This document shows positions 8,226 to 15,442 of a stretch of 25,922 nt of DNA, piece after piece. The position numbers were made by a program, and so were the translations under genes. The stretch lies in NCBI GenBank assembly GCA_035293845.1, contig DATGMB010000239.1:1-25922 (forward strand). Reading direction: 5' to 3'. Under the pieces are notes generated by a model that was not told the origin of the DNA, searched no databases, and saw only the letters and a program-made list of their open reading frames with translations. This DNA comes from DATGMB01 sp035293845. Lineage in GTDB: Bacteria; Acidobacteriota; Terriglobia; Bryobacterales; Bryobacteraceae. Every line of letters begins with the position of its first letter. Position 1 is the first letter of the stretch.

Positions 8226-8247
8226 GGCGGGCCACAGTGTGGCCGCC
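8226..8247. repeat. Inverted repeat in the sigma/surface-protein divergent region
   Basis: GGCG and GCCAC (8226-8229, 8231-8235) pair with GTGGC and CGCC (8239-8243, 8244-8247) around a 3-nt loop with one bulged G. It lies between the divergent outer-membrane-like gene and the ECF sigma gene. It may be an operator or a transcript hairpin; no protein partner can be named. Confidence 0.35.
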
Positions 8248-8284
8248 GCGCCACCTCCGGTATTTCTCCGCGTGGAAGGAAGGC

Positions 8285-8313
8285 TGTAACCTTTTTGCCC
8301 GGGCCCGGTATTC
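8285..8313 (+). promoter_or_regulatory. Candidate ECF-type autoregulatory promoter
   Basis: TGTAAC (8285-8290) is followed, after 15 nt, by CGGTATTC (8306-8313), resembling the AAC-containing -35 and CGT-like -10 layout of ECF promoters. The predicted start near 8320 would make the sigma mRNA leaderless at the ATG at 8322. ECF genes are often autoregulated; the match here is by eye only. Confidence 0.3.
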
Positions 8314-8321
8314 TCAAATGG

Positions 8322-8864
8322 ATGGAAGACGAACAGGCGATGCAGGAGGTCCGGGCGGGAGACGTGGGAAAGCTGGAGACGCTCTTTGACCGTCATTCCC
8401 GCGGCCTCTTCCGCTATTTTCTGAACCTCACCGGTGACCGGGCCACCAGTGAGGATCTGGTGCAGGAGGTCTTCTTCCGCATTCTGAAATATCGCCACAC
8501 CTATCAGCCGCAGACCTCTTTTCGCGCGTGGCTGTACCAGGTGGGGCGCAACGTATACCTGGACCATGCGGGCCGCCACAAAGGCGAGGTGGCGCTGCCG
8601 GAAAACGTGGAGCTCGCCAGCGCCGAGGTCCCGGCCGACCGCCAGGCCGAGCGGCGCCAGGAAGCCGCGCTGCTGCGCCGCGCGCTGGCCGCCATGCCGC
8701 AGGAGAAACGCGAGGTGCTCATTATGAGCCGTTACCTGGAGTGGAAATACGACGAGATCGCCGGCGCGCTCAAATGCGAGGTCGGCACCGTCAAGGTGCG
8801 GGTCTATCGCGCGCTGCGCGAGCTGGGCGACCGGTTCGCAGCGCTGGCTGGAGAACGGGCATGA
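8322..8864 (+). CDS. ECF-family RNA polymerase sigma factor
   Basis: A 180-residue sigma-70 family ECF protein with only regions 2 and 4. Region 2 (about 15-85) includes LVQEVFFRILKYRHTY and the -10 recognising helix FRAWLYQVGRNVYLDHAGR. Region 4 (about 118-172) includes MPQEKREVLIMSRYLEWKYD and the helix-turn-helix EIAGALKCEVGTVKVRVYRAL. The ATG at 8322 (MEDEQAMQ) is chosen; no Shine-Dalgarno precedes it, consistent with a leaderless transcript. The stop overlaps the anti-sigma start in ATGA, so production of the two is translationally coupled. It should direct transcription of an envelope-related regulon, probably including its own operon (inference). Confidence 0.95.
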   Translation: MEDEQAMQEVRAGDVGKLETLFDRHSRGLFRYFLNLTGDRATSEDLVQEVFFRILKYRHTYQPQTSFRAWLYQVGRNVYLDHAGRHKGEVALPENVELASAEVPADRQAERRQEAALLRRALAAMPQEKREVLIMSRYLEWKYDEIAGALKCEVGTVKVRVYRALRELGDRFAALAGERA

Positions 8865-9676
8865 ATTGCGAGCGGGTTCGAGAACAGATTCCGGAGCTGC
8901 TGGCCGGCCGCCTGGAAGCGGCGGCTCGGCAGCGCCTGATCGACCACCTGGACACGTGCGCGGGCTGCCGCGCCGAGGTGGCGCAACTGGGAGTCGTATT
9001 TAGAGGCTTGGAGGCCATGGAGGAAGCGGAGCCCGGCCCGGCGATGAAGGGCAGGTTCCTGGAAGCGCTGCGCGCCTACCAGGAGGGTTATCAGGATGCG
9101 GAACGGCGGCTTTCGTACCTCATCCCCAAGCGCCGCTGGTACCGCCAGCCCGCGTGGCAGGCGGCAGCCGCGGCCGTGCTGCTGGCGGCAGGCGTCCTGG
9201 GCGGCCATTATCTCGGGCCGCGCGGGCAACAGGCGGGCGGCGGTGAGATCGCGCAACTGCGCGGCCAGGTGGAAAGTCTGCGCCAGATGGTCGCGCTCTC
9301 CCTGCTCGATCAGCAGTCCGCCAGTTCCCGCCTGCGCGGCGTCACGTACAGCTACCAGATCGCGCAGCCGGACCGCGACGTGGAGCAGGCTTTGCTCCAC
9401 GCCGTGAATCGCGATACCAACGTCAACGTGCGGCTCGCGGCGGTGGATGCGTTGAGCAAGTTCACTGGCGACGCCGCGATCCGCCGCGCGCTGGCGGATT
9501 CGCTCGCGATGCAGGATTCGCCGCTCGTGCAGGTTGCGTTGATCGATGTTTTGGCGCAGGCCAACGCGCACGAGGCCGAGCCCGCGCTGCAGAAGCTTTC
9601 GAGTGACAAGAACGCCAACGACGCCGTGCGGCAGCGTGCCGCGGCGGCGCTCGCCAAATTGGGAGGAACGCAATGA
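8861..9676 (+). CDS. Zinc-finger anti-sigma factor with C-terminal HEAT-like repeats
   Basis: A 271-residue membrane protein. The N-terminal anti-sigma zinc finger has C3 and H29-x3-C33-x2-C36 (HLDTCAGC), as in ZAS/zf-HC2 proteins that hold ECF factors at the membrane. A single transmembrane helix spans about 99-118, preceded by basic residues (PKRRWYR), so the finger is cytoplasmic. A short coiled coil (128-150) leads to alpha-helical repeats at about 170-268 with the HEAT pattern (VRLAAVDALSKF, VQVALIDVLAQ, VRQRAAAALAKLG) on the extracytoplasmic side. The ATGA overlap couples it to the sigma gene upstream, and a second ATGA couples it to the DUF4097 gene downstream. The HEAT domain is a natural candidate for the sensing or protein-binding part. 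Confidence 0.92.
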   Translation: MNCERVREQIPELLAGRLEAAARQRLIDHLDTCAGCRAEVAQLGVVFRGLEAMEEAEPGPAMKGRFLEALRAYQEGYQDAERRLSYLIPKRRWYRQPAWQAAAAAVLLAAGVLGGHYLGPRGQQAGGGEIAQLRGQVESLRQMVALSLLDQQSASSRLRGVTYSYQIAQPDRDVEQALLHAVNRDTNVNVRLAAVDALSKFTGDAAIRRALADSLAMQDSPLVQVALIDVLAQANAHEAEPALQKLSSDKNANDAVRQRAAAALAKLGGTQ

Positions 9677-10494
9677 AACGCCGCACCATGATGCTCCTGT
9701 GCCTGCTCCCGGCGCTCGCCGCGGCGCAGCGCCACGGCTGGCGCCACGCCGGCTGGGACTACCAGGATGACGAGACGCTGCACCGCTCGTTCACCGTATC
9801 GGGCCCCGGACGCAAGCTGATCGTCGATAACATCAGCGGCTATGTCCACGTGACCGGCGGCAGCGGCGGGACGATCGAAGTATCGGTGGCGCGGCACACG
9901 GATGCCGAGTCGAATGCCGCGCTGGCGCGCGCCAAGTCCGAAGTGTCGCTCGAAATGTCGCAGGAGGGCGGCACCGTCACGCTCTACGAGGATGGCCCGT
10001 TCCGCCACCGCGGCGATTCCGGCAACCGCGGCTACGACGTGAAGTTCGATTACGACATTCAGGTGCCCGCGGATACCGTGCTGGATCTGAAAACCATTAA
10101 CGCCGGAGACATCGTGGTGAAGAACACCACCGGGGATTACAGCATCCACGGCCTCAACGGCGGCATCGAGATGGACGGCATCGCGGGCGCGGGCACCGTG
10201 CACACGCTGAACGGGCCGGTGAAGGTGCGCTTTGCGCGCAATCCGGTGAAGGAGGCGAGCTTCCATTCGCTCAACGGCGCGGTCGAGGTGCACTTTCAGC
10301 CTGGCCTGAATGCGGACCTGAAATTCCACACCCTGAATGGCGGCGTCTACACCGACGGCGACGTCACCGTGGGCGGCGACGGCATGCAGCAGGTCGGGCG
10401 GAGGCTGACGCATGGCCGTATCGGCTCCGGCGGCCCGCTGCTCTCGTTCGACACGCTGAACGGATCGATCAAGCTGTACACGAAAGGAATGTAG
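9673..10494 (+). CDS. DUF4097-type secreted beta-repeat protein (copy 1)
   Basis: A 273-residue exported protein. A Sec leader (MKRRTMMLLCLLPALAAAQ) precedes a beta-rich body with repeated hydrophobic/Gly strands and recurring (T/S/G)-LNG-x-(V/I) turns (GLNGGIEM, TLNGPVKV, SLNGAVEV, TLNGGVYT, TLNGSIKL), the hallmark of the DUF4097 right-handed beta-repeat family. The start overlaps the anti-sigma stop (ATGA), so it belongs to the ECF operon. Members often sit beside ECF or other envelope regulators; no biochemical activity is established that I can name. A possible job is as a periplasmic or surface structural element whose state is read by the HEAT domain of the anti-sigma factor, which is speculation. 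Confidence 0.88.
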   Translation: MKRRTMMLLCLLPALAAAQRHGWRHAGWDYQDDETLHRSFTVSGPGRKLIVDNISGYVHVTGGSGGTIEVSVARHTDAESNAALARAKSEVSLEMSQEGGTVTLYEDGPFRHRGDSGNRGYDVKFDYDIQVPADTVLDLKTINAGDIVVKNTTGDYSIHGLNGGIEMDGIAGAGTVHTLNGPVKVRFARNPVKEASFHSLNGAVEVHFQPGLNADLKFHTLNGGVYTDGDVTVGGDGMQQVGRRLTHGRIGSGGPLLSFDTLNGSIKLYTKGM

Positions 10495-10537
10495 GCGCGC
10501 AGATCACGATGACTACGCGAATGAGAAAGAGTCCCCA

Positions 10538-11290
10538 ATGAAACGACACTTCACCCTCACCACCCTGGCCCTCGCGGGCTGCGCACTGTCCGCCGCGCAG
10601 GAAGGCCGCGTGGTCGTCGCGCCGCGCGATGCGTCGCGCCCGTGGGTCGTGAACATCGCCACGGTGAACTCTGGAATCACGGTGAGGACTTACGACGGCA
10701 AAGACGTCATCGTGGAGTCGGAGGAGCGCTCGCGGCGGCGCCCGCTGCCGGACACCACGCCGGATGGTCTGCACCGCATCGACGTCCCGCGCGCGAACTA
10801 CGATGTCGAGGAAGGAAATGTGCTGCGCATCCGCCCGCAGCCGAATTCCGGGCCGATCGTGGTGACGGTGCCGGTAGCGAGCACGGTGCAGCTCAAATCG
10901 GCGCATGGCCCGATTCGCGTCGAGGGTGTGCACGGCGAAGTGGACGCCAGCTCGACCAACGGCGCCGTCGATCTCATCAATATTTCCGGCACGATCGTGG
11001 CGGATACGACCAACGGCCCGATCCACGCCACCATGCAGCGCGTCGACCCGTCGAAGCCCATGTCCTTCAGTTCGACCAACGGAGAGATCAATGTCGCCCT
11101 CCCCGCGGATGTCAAAGCCAATGTCAAGATGCGGACCGTGAACGGCTCGGTATGGAGCGATTTCGAGATCAAGCTGGCGGGCGGCACCACGGTGACGCGC
11201 GGCGGCACGATGTCCGGCACCATCAATGGCGGCGGCGTGCCGGCAAGCTTCACCACCATCAACGGCCGAATCTCGATCCGCAAGCAGTAA
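10538..11290 (+). CDS. DUF4097-type beta-repeat lipoprotein (copy 2)
   Basis: A 250-residue protein paralogous in architecture to the preceding gene. The leader MKRHFTLTTLALAGC ends in a lipobox (LAG|C, Cys15), so it is probably a lipoprotein, unlike copy 1. The body shows the same ladder of strands with (T/S)-(T/V/I)-NG turns (SSTNGAVDL, DTTNGPIHA, SSTNGEINV, RTVNGSVWS, TTINGRISI). It begins 43 nt after copy 1 with a weak purine-rich site (GAGAAAGAG). A GC-rich hairpin follows the stop, so this is likely the last gene of the ECF operon. The two copies are too divergent to be recent duplicates. Confidence 0.87.
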   Translation: MKRHFTLTTLALAGCALSAAQEGRVVVAPRDASRPWVVNIATVNSGITVRTYDGKDVIVESEERSRRRPLPDTTPDGLHRIDVPRANYDVEEGNVLRIRPQPNSGPIVVTVPVASTVQLKSAHGPIRVEGVHGEVDASSTNGAVDLINISGTIVADTTNGPIHATMQRVDPSKPMSFSSTNGEINVALPADVKANVKMRTVNGSVWSDFEIKLAGGTTVTRGGTMSGTINGGGVPASFTTINGRISIRKQ

Positions 11291-11298
11291 CCGGGGTT

Positions 11299-11334
11299 GG
11301 CGGGGCGGCGGGCGTTCCAATCCCGCCGGCCGCC
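11299..11334 (+). terminator. GC-rich hairpin after the ECF operon
   Basis: GGCGG and CGGCGGG (299-303, 306-312 of this kilobase) pair with CCCGCCG and CCGCC (322-328, 330-334) across a 9-nt loop with a small internal bulge. It starts nine nt after the stop of the second DUF4097 gene. No T-tract follows, so intrinsic termination is plausible but unproven. Confidence 0.45.
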
Positions 11335-11796
11335 AGGAGAGTCAAGCCCGGAAAAACCAAACCTCAGGAAAGCCAAGCCAACGACCCAGTCCCGCTTCGC
11401 AAGCCGGCGCGCGCCGCCGGCCGGATGCTGGCGGCCGTCGAGCGCTTCGCGCTACCGCTGGCATGGTGCTTGAACCTGGCCGGCGCGCGGCGCATCGCCG
11501 GCACACCGCGCCCGTTGAGCATCACGTGGAGGCACACCACTTCAAGGCGGCATCCGCTGTCGCAGGGGGCGGTGCCTTGCCGGCGTTTCCCGATAGCACA
11601 CGTGATCCCGCGGGAAGGACAACAGGGGCTGCTGCCCCAGGTGCTCTTCTGCATCGCGCGCTCCATGGCGGGATGATCGCGCGGATGCGGGCGGCCGAGC
11701 TGCTCTTCTGCTGGATCGCGGTGCTGATGGTCCTGGCCGCGCGCTACCGCGGGGCCTCCTGTCTCCGGCTTCGGAACACAGCGGGCGCCATTTTCG
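11335..11796. other. Non-coding stretch with no supportable gene
   Basis: About 460 nt between the ECF operon and the zinc-ribbon gene. Open frames on both strands lack a leader, domain motif, Shine-Dalgarno or sensible composition (Arg/Ala/Pro/His-rich, typical of shadow frames at high GC). An 11-nt direct repeat (TGCTCTTCTGC at 11642 and 11701) was seen. It could be a decayed gene or a regulatory RNA; nothing in the sequence decides. Confidence 0.4.
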
Positions 11797-11802
11797 TATG
11801 AT
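11797..11802 (+). promoter_or_regulatory. -10 element of the zinc-ribbon gene, leaderless geometry
   Basis: TATGAT lies eight nt before the ATG at 11811, with GGAACA 18 nt upstream of the hexamer as a weak -35. There is no Shine-Dalgarno. The mRNA would begin at or within two nt of the start codon. Confidence 0.45.
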
Positions 11803-11810
11803 GATTTGGT

Positions 11811-12275
11811 ATGTTTTGCGATCGTTGCGGTACGCGGCTCGATCCGAGCCAGAGCTTCTGCCCTTCCTGCGGCAAGCCCACCGGAGCGGCGCCGGTCCCC
11901 GCCGAATATCCCAAGGGCCGTGTGGCGAACCACTTTCGCCTGCTGGCCGTCCTCTGGCTGGCAAGTTCGGCTCTGCACCTCATTCCCGGCCTGTTTCTCC
12001 TCGCATTTTTCCGCCGCGTCGCCGATGTCCCGTTTTTCGTGACCGAAATCCTGCAGGCCGTCGGTTTTCTGATGGTCTGCGTCGCCGTCCTTGGCTTGAT
12101 GGCGGGTTGGGGGTTATTGGAGCGCCAGCCGTGGGCGAGGATGCTGGCGATTATCCTGGGCGTGCTCAACCTGATCAACGTTCCGTTCGGCACTGCGCTC
12201 GGCATCTATACGCTCTGGGTTCTGCTGCCCTCCAGCTCCGAAATGGAGTACGCGCAGTTGGCGGGAACGGCTTAG
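11811..12275 (+). CDS. Zinc-ribbon membrane protein
   Basis: A 154-residue protein. The N-terminus is a compact zinc ribbon, C3-x2-C6 and C17-x2-C20 (MFCDRCGTRL, FCPSCGKP), as in the zinc_ribbon_2 / DUF-type ribbons fused to membrane domains. After a Pro-rich linker there are three or four hydrophobic helices (about 43-66, 77-102, 108-139), separated by a short RQPWAR basic loop. No catalytic motif is visible. Such proteins are common in Acidobacteria and have no assigned function; a regulatory or assembly role at the membrane is possible. The ATG is supported by the ribbon starting at once and by the -10-like TATGAT eight nt upstream. It appears to be transcribed alone, with a 202-nt gap before the next gene. 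Confidence 0.85.
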   Translation: MFCDRCGTRLDPSQSFCPSCGKPTGAAPVPAEYPKGRVANHFRLLAVLWLASSALHLIPGLFLLAFFRRVADVPFFVTEILQAVGFLMVCVAVLGLMAGWGLLERQPWARMLAIILGVLNLINVPFGTALGIYTLWVLLPSSSEMEYAQLAGTA

Positions 12276-12477
12276 GAATCGTGAGCAGATTTACGGGCGG
12301 TTTCTCACCATGGTCCCGCCCATGCTCCTTCTATCAGCGGCTGAACCCGGACGGGGCGAAGCGGAACGATACTGGCCCCTGTTCGCGGCGATCCACCGCG
12401 CATGCTCGCGGAAACGTGCGGCCAAATCTACCTCGCCGGCCCACGTAGAGCGGCACGGTTGCAAGCGACGGAGGAAT

Positions 12478-12645
12478 ATGATTAAGCCAAGCGAACGCGA
12501 AAAGCTGCAAGACTGCCTCATGCTCATCCAATCCGCTCGCAAAATCCTGGGCGGCCTGCGTAAAGAAATTCTTCCGGACTGGCACAGCCTCGACCGATGC
12601 TTCCACGAAGCCGACGAGAAAATCACGCGGCTACTGCGCTGCTGA
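12478..12645 (+). CDS. Small helical hypothetical protein (55 residues)
   Basis: A 55-residue charged, mostly helical protein (MIKPSEREKLQDCLMLIQ...LLRC) with cysteines at positions 13, about 41 and 55. The start is placed at the ATG at 12478 because GGAGGA is immediately upstream (12470-12475), although the spacing of about 3 nt is tight. Longer in-frame starts (from 12310) add a sequence with shadow-like composition. The 3' end overlaps the convergent cyclotransferase gene by 15 nt. No family recognised; the amphipathic pattern with regularly placed Leu/Ile suggests a small helical hairpin. Existence is moderately supported. Confidence 0.5.
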   Translation: MIKPSEREKLQDCLMLIQSARKILGGLRKEILPDWHSLDRCFHEADEKITRLLRC

Positions 12646-13413
12646 TTTGCGAACCAGCCGGATTTCGAACAGCTTCGGCCAGCACTTCCCTGTAACGAAC
12701 AACCGGTCGCCCGCGGCATCATAGGCGATGCCGTTCAGCACATCGGTGCTGCCCTCGATGCGGTCCGATTGCGGCAGCAGCCCGGTGCAGTCGATCCAGC
12801 CGACGACCTTCCCCGTGGCCGGATCGATTCGGGCGATCCGGTCCGTCTGCCAGATGTTGGCGTAAATCTCGCCCTTCACCCATTCCAGTTCGTTGAGATT
12901 CGAGACCGGCCGGCCGTTTTCGGTGACCGTAATGCGGCCGGTCTCCTGAAGGGTCTCGGGGTTCCAGAAGCGAATTTGCGGTGTGCCGTCATCCATAATG
13001 ATGCGCTTGCCGTCGGTGGTCATCGACCAGCCTTCACCGGGATAGTGAAACTCGCCCTTCGGCGCGAAGGTCGCGAAATCGTAGATAAAGCCGACCTGGG
13101 TCCTCCACGTCAGCTCGTACAGGCGGTCCTTCCAGTTGATGATGCCCTCGCCGAAGTAGGTGGGCACATCGCGCTTCTGCACTACCTCGCCGGTCTCCAG
13201 CCTGACCTTGCGGATGGAAGACTGCTCTTCGAGGCCCGTGCCTTCGTAAAGAAAGCCGTTGAGGTAGAAGAGTCCTTCCGTGAAAGCGGTGCGGTCATGC
13301 GGATACGTGTGAACGATTTCGTAACCGTACACCGGAATGTTGTCCCCGGCCTCGGTCGTAGCCGGGCTGCAGGCGCACGCCGCGAGCAGCGCGGCAGCCA
13401 GGAGGATTCGCAT
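12631..13413 (-). CDS. Glutaminyl-peptide cyclotransferase (plant/bacterial type) lipoprotein
   Basis: A 260-residue protein of the glutamine cyclotransferase family (papaya-type QC, five-bladed propeller), which converts N-terminal Gln to pyroglutamate. Family signatures visible include the segment AFTEGLFYLNGFLYEGTG followed by EEQSSIRKV, FGEGIINWKDRLYELTW, GEGWSMTTDGKRIIMDDG, NELEWVKGEIYANIWQTD and VLNGIAYD. The leader is a lipobox (LAA|C, Cys13), so it is anchored at the cell surface or periplasm. It begins 41 nt after cheB on the same strand, behind a hairpin overlapping the cheB stop, so it may be separately controlled. No functional link with chemotaxis is apparent. TATAA directly abuts the ATG, with no Shine-Dalgarno. 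Confidence 0.93.
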   Translation of the reverse strand: MRILLAAALLAACACSPATTEAGDNIPVYGYEIVHTYPHDRTAFTEGLFYLNGFLYEGTGLEEQSSIRKVRLETGEVVQKRDVPTYFGEGIINWKDRLYELTWRTQVGFIYDFATFAPKGEFHYPGEGWSMTTDGKRIIMDDGTPQIRFWNPETLQETGRITVTENGRPVSNLNELEWVKGEIYANIWQTDRIARIDPATGKVVGWIDCTGLLPQSDRIEGSTDVLNGIAYDAAGDRLFVTGKCWPKLFEIRLVRKSAAQ

Positions 13414-13446
13414 TTATAGTTCAGGGTATCACGCCCGGTCGCGCGG

Positions 13447-13470
13447 GCCGCGCGCTAATGCGCGCGCGGC
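13447..13470 (-). terminator. Hairpin overlapping the cheB stop codon
   Basis: A 9-bp perfect stem, GCCGCGCGC (13447-13455) with GCGCGCGGC (13462-13470), closes a 6-nt loop that contains part of the cheB stop. It marks the end of the chemotaxis operon ahead of the cyclotransferase gene. There is no T-tract. Confidence 0.4.
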
Positions 13471-14588
13471 AGCGGTCCCGTGCCGGCAGGCGAGGAATGG
13501 CTGGCCGCGGCCGTAAGAATCGCCTCCGGCATTCCCGCCAGGGCTGTAACCCGCTCCGCCGCACCCAGCGCGATCGCCTCGCGCGGCATCCCGAACACCA
13601 CACAACTGGCTTCGTCCTGCGCGATCGTGTGGGCGCCGGCCTGCCGCATCCGTAAAAGGCCTTGGGCGCCGTCGCTGCCCATCCCGGTCAGAAGTACCCC
13701 CACCGCTTTGGCTCCCGCGGTCTCCGCCACCGACTGGAACAGCACGTCCACCGACGGCCGCTGATAACAGACGCGCGGGCCGGACTTCACCACCGCGCAG
13801 TATCCTCCCACTCCACGGCGCAGCAGGAGGTGGTAATCGCCGGGGGCCACCAGGGCGCGCCCCGGCCGCACCGCATCGCCGTCTTGCGCCTCCTTCACCT
13901 CCAGGGCGCAGATCTCGTTGAGGCGGTTGGCGAAGGCGCGGGAGAATTCCCGCGGAATGTGCTGCGTGATGAGAATGGGGGGCACGGCCGCCGGAAGGCG
14001 TGTTAGGATCGAGGCGAGCGCCTCCGTTCCTCCCGTAGAGGCGCCCATCGCGATCACGGTATCGCCGGAAAACAGGACGGGCTCGACCACGGCGGCCGGC
14101 CGCGCCGGCCCGGTCCCGGTGCTGCGCTGCCCGAGCCTCGCCGCCGCCGCGGCGCGCACCTTCTCGCCCAGGCTGTGGCGCAGTTCCCCGACCGAATACG
14201 GTCCTCCCGGCTTGCCCAGTACCTCTACGGCGCCACTTTCAAGCGCTTCGAGCGCCACCCGGCAGGAGGGCTGCGCCAGCGAACTGATCACGATCACCGG
14301 CAGCGGGTGAAAACGCATCAGCTTGCGCAGGAACGTCAGGCCGTCCATGCGGGGCATCTCGATATCGAGGGTGAGCACATCCGGCCGCAGCGCCAGAATC
14401 TTGTCCCGCGCCACATAGGGATCGGGCGCCGTGCCCACCACCTCGATATCCGGAGCGCCGGAGAGGGCTTCCGCAAGGATCTTGCGGACGATCGCCGAGT
14501 CGTCCACGATCAGCACTCGCGTCTTTCGCCCAGGCGCGACCGGACGCGCTTCGTTTGCTGCGGGATCGCGGGCGCCTATCGCGGACAC
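13455..14588 (-). CDS. cheB: CheB, chemotaxis protein-glutamate methylesterase/deamidase
   Basis: A 377-residue CheB with a receiver domain (about 22-140) and a methylesterase domain (about 172-370). Receiver residues: acidic pair D29/D30, phospho-acceptor D75 in LTLDIEMPRMDG, and K126. Catalytic triad: S184 in GASTGGTEA, H210 in TQHIPREFS, and D306 in GMGSDGAQG. It removes methyl groups from receptor glutamates when phosphorylated by CheA. The start is a GTG at 14588 with a strong GGAGG seven nt upstream; it overlaps the cheR stop by 13 nt, so expression is translationally coupled. The last ten residues (SPAGTGPLPRAH) and the first twenty are flexible extensions. It is the last che gene of the operon. 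Confidence 0.97.
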   Translation of the reverse strand: MSAIGARDPAANEARPVAPGRKTRVLIVDDSAIVRKILAEALSGAPDIEVVGTAPDPYVARDKILALRPDVLTLDIEMPRMDGLTFLRKLMRFHPLPVIVISSLAQPSCRVALEALESGAVEVLGKPGGPYSVGELRHSLGEKVRAAAAARLGQRSTGTGPARPAAVVEPVLFSGDTVIAMGASTGGTEALASILTRLPAAVPPILITQHIPREFSRAFANRLNEICALEVKEAQDGDAVRPGRALVAPGDYHLLLRRGVGGYCAVVKSGPRVCYQRPSVDVLFQSVAETAGAKAVGVLLTGMGSDGAQGLLRMRQAGAHTIAQDEASCVVFGMPREAIALGAAERVTALAGMPEAILTAAASHSSPAGTGPLPRAH

Positions 14589-15442
14589 TTTCCCTCCTGC
14601 GGCTTACGGTATACAGCCGGCCGCACATAATCCAGGGTGTGCGGGATGCGGCTGAGGCCTTCGGCATGCCCCACGAAAAGATATCCTCCCGGTTCGAGCC
14701 AGTCCGTCAGGTTGCGCACGACCTCCGTCTGGGTCTGGTGATCGAAGTAGATCATCACGTTGCGGCAGAAAATGATGGCGAACTGACGAGGCCACGCGTA
14801 CCTTTCTACAAGGTTGACGCGCCGGAAGTGAGCCTGCGCCCGCAGCCTGGCGCATACGCGCCAGCCGGGCTCGCTGCCTTTCACTCTCTCGAAATAGCGG
14901 CCCAGCCACGCGGGCGGGATTCCCTCGCAACGGTCGTCAGGGTAGAATGCCCGCTCGGCAAAGCGGAGCGCGCGCGTCGAAATGTCCGTGGCCCAAATCC
15001 GGACTGGCCGCCCCGGCAGCGCGTCATTCAACACGCAGGCCAATGTCCACGGCTCTTCGCCGGTCGAGCAGGCAGCGCTCCAGATCTCCACGCCGTCGCG
15101 CGCCGCGATGCGCGGCAGCACCTGGGCGCGCAGAAACTCGAAATGGGCCGGCTCGCGGTAGAAAGCCGTGTGATTGGTCGTCAGGGCATCGATCATGCTG
15201 GCTAGCGCCAGGCCGGTCGAGTCCTCCACAATGTGCCGGTAATAGTCGTGAAAGGAGCGGAAGCCGCCATCCCGCACCAGCCGCCCCAGGCGCGAAGAGA
15301 CAAGATCTTCCTTGCCGGTCCTGAGGTCCAGGCCGAAGGTCCGCCGCGCGAGCTGCCGGATCTGCTCGAATTCGTGAGCGGCAATCGGCCGGATGGATTC
15401 GCCCGCCTGCCACACCAGCTCCTTAGTGTGGGGATTCACCAT
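14576..15442 (-). CDS. cheR: CheR, chemotaxis protein-glutamate O-methyltransferase
   Basis: A 288-residue SAM-dependent methyltransferase that methylates receptor glutamates. The helical N-terminal domain (about 20-85) is followed by the CheR signature TTNHTAFYRE (88-97), the SAM site WSAACSTGEEPWTLA (121-135), D153 in ATDIS, and the later IIFCRNVMIYFD motif. The length equals the family norm without TPR or other fusions. The ATG at 15442 lies 20 nt inside the 3' end of cheA, indicating coupling. The receptor in this operon has no C-terminal NWETF-type tether, so CheR would have to bind its substrate directly. Confidence 0.97.
   Translation of the reverse strand: MVNPHTKELVWQAGESIRPIAAHEFEQIRQLARRTFGLDLRTGKEDLVSSRLGRLVRDGGFRSFHDYYRHIVEDSTGLALASMIDALTTNHTAFYREPAHFEFLRAQVLPRIAARDGVEIWSAACSTGEEPWTLACVLNDALPGRPVRIWATDISTRALRFAERAFYPDDRCEGIPPAWLGRYFERVKGSEPGWRVCARLRAQAHFRRVNLVERYAWPRQFAIIFCRNVMIYFDHQTQTEVVRNLTDWLEPGGYLFVGHAEGLSRIPHTLDYVRPAVYRKPQEGKCPR

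Noticed and set aside
11642..11711. Direct repeat TGCTCTTCTGC twice, as a mobile-element remnant
   Set aside because: Only 11 nt each, 59 nt apart, with no inverted ends or transposase remnant.
12310..12477. N-terminal extension of the 55-residue protein from an ATG at 12310
   Set aside because: The added 56 residues are Arg/Ala-rich shadow-like, while GGAGGA stands directly before the later ATG.
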